Part shown: one piece after another, positions 7,334 to 13,688 of the stretch
How the letters are laid out: every line of letters starts with the position of its first letter
Position numbering within the stretch: the first letter of the stretch is position 1
NCBI GenBank assembly: GCA_035551935.1
Contig: DASZMJ010000348.1
Location: forward strand, 1-33,503
Length of the DNA stretch: 33,503 nt
Source of the DNA: DASZMJ01 sp035551935
GTDB taxonomy: Bacteria > Planctomycetota > Planctomycetia > Isosphaerales > Isosphaeraceae
Direction: 5' to 3'
Made by a program: the position numbers and the translations under genes
The notes under the pieces: generated by a model
What the model was told of the DNA's origin: nothing
The model's input: the letters and a program-made list of their open reading frames with translations, nothing else
Database searches by the model: none

Positions 7334-8349
7334 AGGCGCTCCTGCTGGAGGCACCGAAGGACTTCCGCCGCGTCGAGATCGACGCCCCGGCCGGGCCCGG
7401 GCCGGGCGAGGCGCTGGTGCGGGTGCATCGCGTCGGCGTCTGCGGCACGGACATCAGCGGCTATCTCGGCAAGATGCCCTTCTTCAGCTACCCCCGCATC
7501 CCCGGCCACGAGCTCGGCGTCGAGGTCCTGGAGGTAGGCGACGGAGTCACGGATATCAAGGTCGGCGACCGCTGCTCGGTCGAGCCCTACATCAACGACC
7601 CGAACAGCTACGCCAGCCGCCGGGGCCATCCGAATTGTTGCGAGAAGCTCGAAGTCCTCGGCGTCCACCGCGACGGCGGCTTGCGTCCCCGTTTTCTGCT
7701 CCCGGCGCGGAAGCTCCACCGGTCGAGGTCGCTGGCCTTCGAGCAACTGGCCCTCGTCGAGACCCTGGCCATCGGCCGGCACGCCGTCCACCGCGCGGGG
7801 ATCGGGCCGGAGGACTCGGTCATGATCGTCGGCGCCGGGCCGATCGGCCTGGCGGTGCTGGAGTTCGTCAAGTTGACGCGCATGAAGACGATCGTGCTCG
7901 ACCTCAACGAGCAGCGGCTCGACTTCTGCCGCCGAGTGATGGGCGTCGAGCACACCGTCAGACCTTCCGACCGCCTCGACCGCGACCTCCGCGACCTGAC
8001 CGACGGCCACCTGCCCGACGTGGTCATCGACGCGACGGGCAACAGCGGCTCGATGTCGGACGCCTTCGGCCTCGTCGCCCCCGGCGGCCGGCTCGTCTAC
8101 GTCGGCATCACGACGGATGAAGTCCGCTTCCGGCACCCCGTCTTCCACAAGGTCGAGGGCACCCTGCTCTGCTCCCGCAATGCCTTGCCCGACGACTTCA
8201 CTCAGATCATCGCCCTGATCGAGGCTGGCACGATCGACACGGCCCCCTGGATCACCCACCGCGCGGCGTTCGACGACCTGCCCGGCGTCTTCCCCTCGTA
8301 CACGAGGCCCGAGACCGGCGTCATCAAGGCCGTCGTCGAGGTCGACTGA
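7330..8349 (+). CDS. Zinc-type alcohol dehydrogenase, L-galactonate 5-dehydrogenase (LgoD/YjjN)-like
   Basis: A 339-residue medium-chain dehydrogenase. Catalytic zinc ligands are Cys38 (GVCGTD), His60-Glu61 (PGHE) and Glu144 (LVETLA). The Rossmann motif is GAGPIG (168-173), with Asp191 at the end of beta-2 favouring NAD. It resembles E. coli LgoD (YjjN), which oxidises L-galactonate at C5 to D-tagaturonate. Shared features are FFSYPR before GHE, NCCEK followed by GVH-DGG, IDATGN, and FHK followed by SRNA and DDF. Oddly, three of the four structural-zinc cysteines are replaced: the C-x2-C-x2-C-x7-C positions read Asp90, Ser93, Ser96 and Cys104. The start overlaps the upstream stop (ATGA), and its own stop overlaps the next start (TGATG), so it is translationally coupled both ways. 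It supplies NADH and feeds the epimerase encoded next. Confidence 0.88.
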   Translation: MKALLLEAPKDFRRVEIDAPAGPGPGEALVRVHRVGVCGTDISGYLGKMPFFSYPRIPGHELGVEVLEVGDGVTDIKVGDRCSVEPYINDPNSYASRRGHPNCCEKLEVLGVHRDGGLRPRFLLPARKLHRSRSLAFEQLALVETLAIGRHAVHRAGIGPEDSVMIVGAGPIGLAVLEFVKLTRMKTIVLDLNEQRLDFCRRVMGVEHTVRPSDRLDRDLRDLTDGHLPDVVIDATGNSGSMSDAFGLVAPGGRLVYVGITTDEVRFRHPVFHKVEGTLLCSRNALPDDFTQIIALIEAGTIDTAPWITHRAAFDDLPGVFPSYTRPETGVIKAVVEVD

Positions 8350-9635
8350 TGGAGAAACGCATGCCGTCGTCGCGCTGCGAAACCCTCGGCCTCGCCCCCA
8401 GCTTCGGCTTCGGCGACCGCATCGGCCTGGCCACCCCCGGCCACATCGAGGCCATGCGCCGCGCCGGCTCGGGCATCTTGCCGATCTTCCCGCAGCAGTC
8501 CATCCGCGAGATGGCGCGCACCTCGCGCACGCCCCGGCAGGTCATGGACGACGCGATGCGGGCCGTCCAGGCCGCCGGCTGGACCGGCAAGGTCGGCGCC
8601 GACGCCGACCACCTGAAGACCACCGAGGACGTCGACGCCACCGCCGCCGTCGGCTTCACCTTCTTCACGATCGATCCTTCTGCTTTCGTCGACGCCCACG
8701 CCGACGACTACGACGAGCCGACCCTCCGAGCGAAGTATTCGGAAGTGGCCGGGGAGGTCCCCTGGGTCGACCAGTACCGCGGCACGACCGTCAGGCTCTC
8801 GACCGGGACCACCATTCACTTCGATGAGCCGGCGTGCCTTCGGGCTGCCGTCAAGTACGGCCGGGCGTTGAACCACGCGATCGCCCTGGCCCAGCACATC
8901 GCCCGCGTCCACGAGCGTGCCGGCCGCGACTACGAGATCGAGTTGAGCGTCGACGAAACCGAGCAGCCGACGACCCTCGCGGAACATTTCATCATCGCCG
9001 ACCAGTGCCCTCGCCGCGGCATGAAGCTGGTGAGCCTCGCACCCCGTTACATCGGCGACTTCGAGAAGGGGGTCGATTACAAGGGGGACCTCGGCGCGCT
9101 CGAACGCTCGCTCGCCGACCACGCGGCGATCGCCGAGCGACTCGGCCCGTACAAGCTCAGCCTCCACTCCGGCTCCGACAAGCTCTCGATGTACCCCGCC
9201 TTCGCCCGCGCCACGAAGGGTCGCTTCCACGTCAAGACCGCCGGCACGAGCTACCTCGAGGCCCTCCGCGTCGTCGCGCGACACGAGCCGGGACTCTTTC
9301 GACGGATTATCAGCTTCGCCCGCGAGCACTACGACCGCGACAAGGCGACGTACCACGTCTCGGCCACCCTCACCTCGGCCCCACCCGCCGACGCGACCGT
9401 TTCCGATGCGGACCTGGAGTGGCACTACCTCGAACGCTGGGCCGACGTCCCCCGCGGCCGAGGATTCACCGCGCCGGGGCGACAGGTCGTGCATTGCACC
9501 TTCGGATCCGTCCTGACCCACCCCGAGTTCGGCACGGCCGTCCGGCAGGTGTTGGAATCCCACCTCGACACCTACACCGAGGTGCTCGCCGACCACTTCG
9601 CCCGGCACCTCGATGCGCTCCGGGCCGGTCTCTGA
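8349..9635 (+). CDS. uxaE: Tagaturonate/fructuronate epimerase (UxaE family)
   Basis: A 428-residue member of the UxaE family, the cofactor-independent metal-dependent 4-epimerase that interconverts D-tagaturonate and D-fructuronate in Thermotoga hexuronate metabolism. Recognisable segments are SFGFGDRIGLATPGH (18-32), GADADHLKT (83-91), ELSVDETEQPT (near 200), SLHSGSDKLSMYP (near 275) and HVKTAGTSYLEALR (near 297). The Asp/His/Glu residues in these segments are candidates for the metal site. Length fits the family. The start overlaps the stop of the LgoD-like dehydrogenase, whose expected product is D-tagaturonate, and an SDR able to act on D-fructuronate follows 30 bases downstream. That context strongly supports the assigned reaction. 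Activity on 6-deoxy or other ketonates is possible. Confidence 0.85.
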   Translation: MEKRMPSSRCETLGLAPSFGFGDRIGLATPGHIEAMRRAGSGILPIFPQQSIREMARTSRTPRQVMDDAMRAVQAAGWTGKVGADADHLKTTEDVDATAAVGFTFFTIDPSAFVDAHADDYDEPTLRAKYSEVAGEVPWVDQYRGTTVRLSTGTTIHFDEPACLRAAVKYGRALNHAIALAQHIARVHERAGRDYEIELSVDETEQPTTLAEHFIIADQCPRRGMKLVSLAPRYIGDFEKGVDYKGDLGALERSLADHAAIAERLGPYKLSLHSGSDKLSMYPAFARATKGRFHVKTAGTSYLEALRVVARHEPGLFRRIISFAREHYDRDKATYHVSATLTSAPPADATVSDADLEWHYLERWADVPRGRGFTAPGRQVVHCTFGSVLTHPEFGTAVRQVLESHLDTYTEVLADHFARHLDALRAGL

Positions 9636-9665
9636 CTCGATATCGAACCGCGTTCGGAGGGTGCG

Positions 9666-10448
9666 ATGGCGGCGGGCTACCTCGACGATCTCTTCGGCAT
9701 GACCGGCCAGGTGGCCGTCGTCATCGGCGGCACGGGCGTCCTCGGCGGCGCGTTGGCCGAGGGGCTGGCGCGGGCGGGCGCGACGGTCGTCGTCGCCGGC
9801 CGCGACCCCGGCCGCGGTGAGGCGAGGGTCCGGGCGATCGCCGAGCTCGGCGGCAAGGCCTCGTTCGCCGCGGTGGACGTGATGCGCCGCGAGTCGATCG
9901 CGGACCTACTCGATCACACGGTCGAGGCCCACGGCTTCGTGCATATGCTCATCAACGGGGCCGGGGTCAACAGCGCCAGCCCGTATTTCGAGGTCAAGGA
10001 CGAGGACTGGGACCGCGTGTTCGACAGCAACCTCAAGGCCGTCCACTGGGGCTGCCAGCTCTTCGGCCGCCACATGGCCTCGGCCGGCGGCGGCTCGATC
10101 CTGAACATCGCCAGCGTCTCGGCCCATCTGCCGCTGTCGCGCGTCTTCGCCTACTCGGCCTCGAAGGCGGCGGTGGTCAACCTGACGCAGAACGTCGCCC
10201 GCGAGCTCGCCCCGCTCGGCGTCCGCGTCAACGCCCTCTGCCCCGGCTTCTTCCCCGCCGAGCAGAACCGCAAGATCCTCGACGCCGCCCGCGTCGCCAA
10301 GATCATGGCCCAGACCCCCATGGCCCGCTTCGGCGAGCCCCACGAGCTCGTCGGCGCCACGTTGCTTCTCCTGTCACGCAAGGCCGGCAGCTTCATCACC
10401 GGCGCCTCGTACTACGTCGACGGCGGCTTCACGGCGATGAGGCTCTGA
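9666..10448 (+). CDS. SDR oxidoreductase, D-mannonate dehydrogenase (fructuronate reductase)-like
   Basis: A 260-residue classical short-chain dehydrogenase. The cofactor motif GGTGVLG lies at 21-27, NGAG at 97-100, and the catalytic triad is Ser150, Tyr163 and Lys167 (YSASK). The C-terminal GASYYVDGGF signature is intact. It belongs to the group often annotated gluconate 5-dehydrogenase or D-mannonate oxidoreductase; SDR-type UxuB enzymes reduce D-fructuronate to D-mannonate. The neighbouring UxaE would supply D-fructuronate, so D-mannonate dehydrogenase is the best guess, though many SDRs share these motifs. A GGAGG sits a few bases before the ATG. Spacing is 30 bases from uxaE and 17 to the next gene, so it is in the same operon. 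It would reoxidise NAD(P)H made by the two upstream dehydrogenases. Confidence 0.8.
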   Translation: MAAGYLDDLFGMTGQVAVVIGGTGVLGGALAEGLARAGATVVVAGRDPGRGEARVRAIAELGGKASFAAVDVMRRESIADLLDHTVEAHGFVHMLINGAGVNSASPYFEVKDEDWDRVFDSNLKAVHWGCQLFGRHMASAGGGSILNIASVSAHLPLSRVFAYSASKAAVVNLTQNVARELAPLGVRVNALCPGFFPAEQNRKILDAARVAKIMAQTPMARFGEPHELVGATLLLLSRKAGSFITGASYYVDGGFTAMRL

Positions 10449-10465
10449 AGAAAGGAGTCGAAATC

Positions 10466-11479
10466 ATGCACGATGACCGATGGCAGATGGCAGAGAGGGT
10501 CAGCCGGCGAGGCTTCATGGGCCTCGCCGCCGGCGCCGTCGTCCTCGGCGGCCGCCGGGTACGGGCAGCAGTCGATGATGTCTCGAAGGGCCGGCTCTAC
10601 TTCATGGGCCGGCTCAAGGAGAGCGGCGACGAGCTGTTCAGCATCTACGCGGTGGATCTCGCGACCGGGCAATGGGACCGCGTGGCCGACCGGGGACGCT
10701 GGGCGCGGGTCTCGCCGGACGGCAAGACGATCGCGTTCATGAGGTTCCAGCCGCGGAGCCAGGACCCGGACGGCGTCTGGGTGGGCGACGCCCGCGGGGC
10801 CGAGGAGCCGCGCCGGGTCGTCGACTTCAACGGCATGCCCTGCTGGTCGCCCGACGGGAAGGCCCTGATCGTCAGTGGCCTGGAAAGCGAGGAGGGCGAT
10901 GAGGAGGTCCGCTTCCAAAACTGGCGGATGAAGCCCGACGGCTCGGACAAGGTCCGGCTGCCGATCCCGATCGACGAGCAGGTCATGGACTGGTCGCGCG
11001 ACGGCCGACGGCTCCTCAGCCTGAGGCGAAACGCCCAGCCGGCGAAGCGCACGAGGCAATCCTTCTCGCCCTTCCTGAGGAAGGCGGACGGGACCGGGCC
11101 TCGCCCGTTGACGGAGGCGACCGATTACGCCACCCATCGCTTCGCGCCGGACTCCCGCAGGGTCAGCTTCGCGAGGCAGGAGGGCGAGGCGAAGGAGCCC
11201 GGCGATTACGCCTACAGCCTTTGGGTCGCCGACGCGGATGGGGGCGAGCCTCGTCGGATGATCCGGGGCGATTCGGAACGCTCCGCCTTCTTTGCCTGCT
11301 GGTCGCCCGACGGCAAGCGGCTGGCCGTCGACGTGCTCGAGCCCCGCCGCGACGACGACGGCAAGTACGCGGGCCTCACGCGGCACATCGAGCTCATGGA
11401 CGCCGACGGCGGTCACGCTCGCCGCGTCGAACTGCCCCACTTGAACCCCATACCCCTCGACTGGGCCCAAGACGAATGA
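10466..11479 (+). CDS. Tat-exported TolB/WD40-like (PD40) beta-propeller protein
   Basis: A 337-residue protein with a twin-arginine signal: SRRGFM (13-18), then a hydrophobic stretch (19-28) and a likely cleavage site near residue 34. The mature part contains repeated PD40 units such as SPDGKTIAFM, SPDGKALIV, SRDGRRLL, APDSRRVSF and SPDGKRLAV, which build a TolB-type six-bladed propeller. No enzymatic residues are recognisable. Tat export implies folding before transport, sometimes with a cofactor; none is visible. A strong AAAGGAG precedes the ATG. It lies inside the sugar-acid operon and its stop overlaps the next start (ATGA). It may bind the oligosaccharide or act in sensing at the periplasmic side, but this is inference. 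Confidence 0.82.
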   Translation: MHDDRWQMAERVSRRGFMGLAAGAVVLGGRRVRAAVDDVSKGRLYFMGRLKESGDELFSIYAVDLATGQWDRVADRGRWARVSPDGKTIAFMRFQPRSQDPDGVWVGDARGAEEPRRVVDFNGMPCWSPDGKALIVSGLESEEGDEEVRFQNWRMKPDGSDKVRLPIPIDEQVMDWSRDGRRLLSLRRNAQPAKRTRQSFSPFLRKADGTGPRPLTEATDYATHRFAPDSRRVSFARQEGEAKEPGDYAYSLWVADADGGEPRRMIRGDSERSAFFACWSPDGKRLAVDVLEPRRDDDGKYAGLTRHIELMDADGGHARRVELPHLNPIPLDWAQDE

Positions 11480-12312
11480 CTTCGATCCGATCGAGCATCA
11501 CCGTCAGCCTGGTCCCCGAAGCCCGCGGGGGGCCGTTCGTCTTCTGGGACGACCTGCCGGGCGCCGCCCGCAAGGCGGCGGAGTACGGCTTCGACGCGGT
11601 CGAGGTCTTCCCGCCGGGGCCGGAAGTTGTTGAAGAGAAGGGGCTTCGTGCCCTACTGGACGATCACGGCCTCGCGCTGGCGGCCGTCGGCACGGGGGCG
11701 GGGTGGGTGAAGCACAGGCTGACGCTGTCGGCCGAGGACGCCGGGACGAGGGCGAAGGCGCGGGGGTTCGTGCGGTCGATCGTCGAGGCCGCCGGCGCGC
11801 TCGGGGCGCCGGCGATCATCGGGTCGATGCAGGGGAGGACGGGGGGGACGGTCGATCGGGCGACGGGGAGGGCCTACCTGGCCGAGGCTCTGGACGAACT
11901 GGGCGAGGCCGCAGCGAGGTTCGGCGTCCCCTTGCTCTACGAGCCGCTGAATCGTTACGAGACGGACCTCGTCAACACCGTCGAGGCGGGGCTGGAGCTG
12001 CTGGGTCGTCTGTCGACGGGCAATGTCAAGCTGCTCTGCGACCTCTTCCACATGAACATCGAGGAAGCCGACATCGCCGCCGCGCTGCGGCTCGGGGGCG
12101 ACAAGTTGGGGCATGTCCACTTCGTCGACTCGAATCGGTGGGCGGCGGGGATGGGGCACCTGGACTTCGGGCCGGTCGCCGAGGCGCTCGGGGCGATGGA
12201 TTATCGGGGCTATGCCTCGGCCGAGGCGTTGCCGCTGCCGAGCCCCGACGCGGCGGCCGCGAAGACGATCGAGACCTTCCGCAAGGTCTTCGGCACGGAA
12301 CGGAGCCACTGA
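11476..12312 (+). CDS. TIM-barrel sugar isomerase/epimerase (hydroxypyruvate-isomerase-like)
   Basis: A 278-residue xylose-isomerase-like TIM barrel (AP-endonuclease-2 superfamily). The four expected metal ligands fall in order: Glu156 (LYEPLNRYE), Asp189 (LCDLFHMN), His215 (GHVHFVDSNR) and Glu250 (SAEALP). This pattern is shared by hydroxypyruvate isomerase, D-tagatose/D-psicose 3-epimerase and inosose isomerase. The HVHFVDSNR segment and small size point to the hydroxypyruvate isomerase/ketose 3-epimerase side. The substrate within the operon is not clear: it could interconvert a ketonic intermediate or handle a side product. The ATG overlaps the previous stop by 4 bases; the reading frame extends upstream through that gene, so this overlap sets the start. 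FucU follows after 3 bases. Confidence 0.82.
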   Translation: MTSIRSSITVSLVPEARGGPFVFWDDLPGAARKAAEYGFDAVEVFPPGPEVVEEKGLRALLDDHGLALAAVGTGAGWVKHRLTLSAEDAGTRAKARGFVRSIVEAAGALGAPAIIGSMQGRTGGTVDRATGRAYLAEALDELGEAAARFGVPLLYEPLNRYETDLVNTVEAGLELLGRLSTGNVKLLCDLFHMNIEEADIAAALRLGGDKLGHVHFVDSNRWAAGMGHLDFGPVAEALGAMDYRGYASAEALPLPSPDAAAAKTIETFRKVFGTERSH

Positions 12313-12315
12313 GGA

Positions 12316-12762
12316 ATGCTGAAGTCCCTGCTCATCCATCCCGAGATCAGTCGCGCACTCGGCCAGGCGGGGCACCACGCGCGGGTCCTGATCGCCGACG
12401 GCAATTACCCGGCGTCGTCGAAGAAGGGGCCGGGGGCGGAGGTCGTCTCCCTGAACCTGATGCCGGGCGTCGTGTCGTGCGCGCAGGTCCTGCGCGCGGT
12501 GCTGTCGGCCGTGTCGGTCGAGGCGATCCATACGATGATGTACGAGCAAGAGGGGCCGTATGCGCTGACGTGCGACCCGCCCGTCTGGGACGAGTACCGC
12601 GCCGTCATCCGCGACGCGGGCCTGCCGCTGGAGCTGGAACCGATCGAGAAGTGGGCCTTCTACGACGCGGTCGCCACGCCCGACCACATCCTGACGATCC
12701 AGACCGGCGACCAGCAGCGGTTCGCCAACGTCCTCCTGACGATCGGCGTGCGGATGGATTGA
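12316..12762 (+). CDS. RbsD/FucU family sugar mutarotase (L-fucose mutarotase-like)
   Basis: A 148-residue RbsD/FucU protein with the signature GHHARVLIADGNYP (19-32), including His20 and Asp28 of the active site. The TMMYEQ region and EKWAFYDA near residue 112 carry the conserved Tyr. The KWAFYD form fits FucU better than RbsD. FucU interconverts alpha and beta anomers of L-fucose; L-galactose has the same C1-C5 configuration, so the enzyme suits either substrate. It would deliver the correct anomer to the aldo/keto reductase at the start of the operon. It starts 3 bases after the previous stop; GAGG lies in the intergenic bases. Confidence 0.87.
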   Translation: MLKSLLIHPEISRALGQAGHHARVLIADGNYPASSKKGPGAEVVSLNLMPGVVSCAQVLRAVLSAVSVEAIHTMMYEQEGPYALTCDPPVWDEYRAVIRDAGLPLELEPIEKWAFYDAVATPDHILTIQTGDQQRFANVLLTIGVRMD

Positions 12763-12772
12763 GCCAGAGCCC

Positions 12773-13612
12773 ATGATGATCGACTCGCACCAGCATTTCT
12801 GGCAGTTGAGCCTGCCGTTCGATTACCGCTGGCTCGACGCGCCCGACCTCGCGCCGATCCGGCGCGATTACCTGCCCGACGACCTCGCGCCGCACCTCCA
12901 GGCCGTCGGCGTCGAGCGGTCGATCTTCGTCCAGACGCAGCACGACCTCGACGAGAACCGCTGGGTCCTGGGGCTCGCCGAGCGGCACGACTTCCTCGCG
13001 GGGGTCGTCGGCTGGGTCGACCTGGCGAGCCCGGACTGCGAGCGCCAGCTCCTCGAATTCAAGGACCACCCCAGGTTCGTCGGCGTCCGCCACGTGACCC
13101 AGGACGAGCCCGACGACGACTTCCTCGTCCGCGACGACGTCCTCCGCGGCCTCGGCGTGCTCGAGCGCCACCGCGTGCCGTTCGACCTGCTCCTCCACGT
13201 CAAGCACCTCCGCCACGTCCCGACCCTCGCCCGGCGGTTTCCCGACCTGCCGATGGTGATCGACCACCTCGCCAAGCCCCACATCAAGCAGCATCGGCTC
13301 GACGACTGGCTCCCCGATTTCCGCGCCGCATCGGCGTTCCCGAACGTCGCTTGCAAACTCTCCGGCATGGTCACCGAGGCCGACTGGCGCGCCTGGACGC
13401 CCGCCGACCTCCGCCCCTACGTCCACGAGGCCCTCGACCGCTTCGGGCCCGATCGCCTCATGTTCGGCTCCGACTGGCCCGTCTGCGAGCTGGCCGGGAC
13501 CTATGATCAGGTCTACCACGCCCTCGACGACGCCCTCGGGCCGATCGCCCCGGCCGAGCGCGCGGCGATCTTCGGCGCGACGGCCCGGCGATTCTATAAT
13601 CTTAGAAGATAA
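12773..13612 (+). CDS. Amidohydrolase_2 lactonase (L-fuconolactonase/L-galactonolactonase-like, COG3618)
   Basis: A 279-residue metal-dependent hydrolase of the fuconolactonase/rhamnonolactonase group. HxH metal ligands are His6 and His8 in DSHQHFW; further conserved residues are His165 (VIDHLAKP), Lys195 (ACKLSGM) and Asp234 (MFGSDWPV). Family members open sugar-1,5-lactones to the free acid. The aldo/keto reductase of the same operon would make L-galactono- or L-fucono-lactone, which this enzyme would hydrolyse to the aldonate used by the Zn dehydrogenase. It is the last gene of the operon, 10 bases after FucU, and is followed by a strong hairpin. ATG at 12773 is followed by a second ATG at 12776; either may be used. 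Confidence 0.87.
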   Translation: MMIDSHQHFWQLSLPFDYRWLDAPDLAPIRRDYLPDDLAPHLQAVGVERSIFVQTQHDLDENRWVLGLAERHDFLAGVVGWVDLASPDCERQLLEFKDHPRFVGVRHVTQDEPDDDFLVRDDVLRGLGVLERHRVPFDLLLHVKHLRHVPTLARRFPDLPMVIDHLAKPHIKQHRLDDWLPDFRAASAFPNVACKLSGMVTEADWRAWTPADLRPYVHEALDRFGPDRLMFGSDWPVCELAGTYDQVYHALDDALGPIAPAERAAIFGATARRFYNLRR

Positions 13613-13628
13613 GATTTTAATGAATATA

Positions 13629-13658
13629 TGTCACGGGTTCGACCTCGAACCCGTGGCA
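13629..13658 (+). terminator. Hairpin after the sugar-acid operon
   Basis: A perfect 11-bp inverted repeat (13632-13642/13645-13655) extends to 14 bp with one G-T pair. It lies 17 bases after the last stop of the operon and before the convergent cytochrome gene, in an AT-rich context (ATTTTAATGAATATATG). No T-tract follows on the plus strand. On the minus strand the stem is followed by an AT-rich stretch, so it may stop transcripts from both sides. The sequence CACGGGTTCGA in the arms suggests a dispersed repeat. Confidence 0.55.
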
Positions 13659-13688
13659 CCCGGGGCTTCTACGATCTCGTGATATGAG

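Noticed and set aside
6383..13612. Standard L-fucose oxidation pathway (fuconate dehydratase route) for the operon
   Set aside because: No fuconate dehydratase, KDF dehydrogenase/hydrolase pair or lactaldehyde enzyme is present, whereas LgoD-, UxaE- and UxuB-like genes are. L-fucose remains possible as an additional substrate of the first enzymes.
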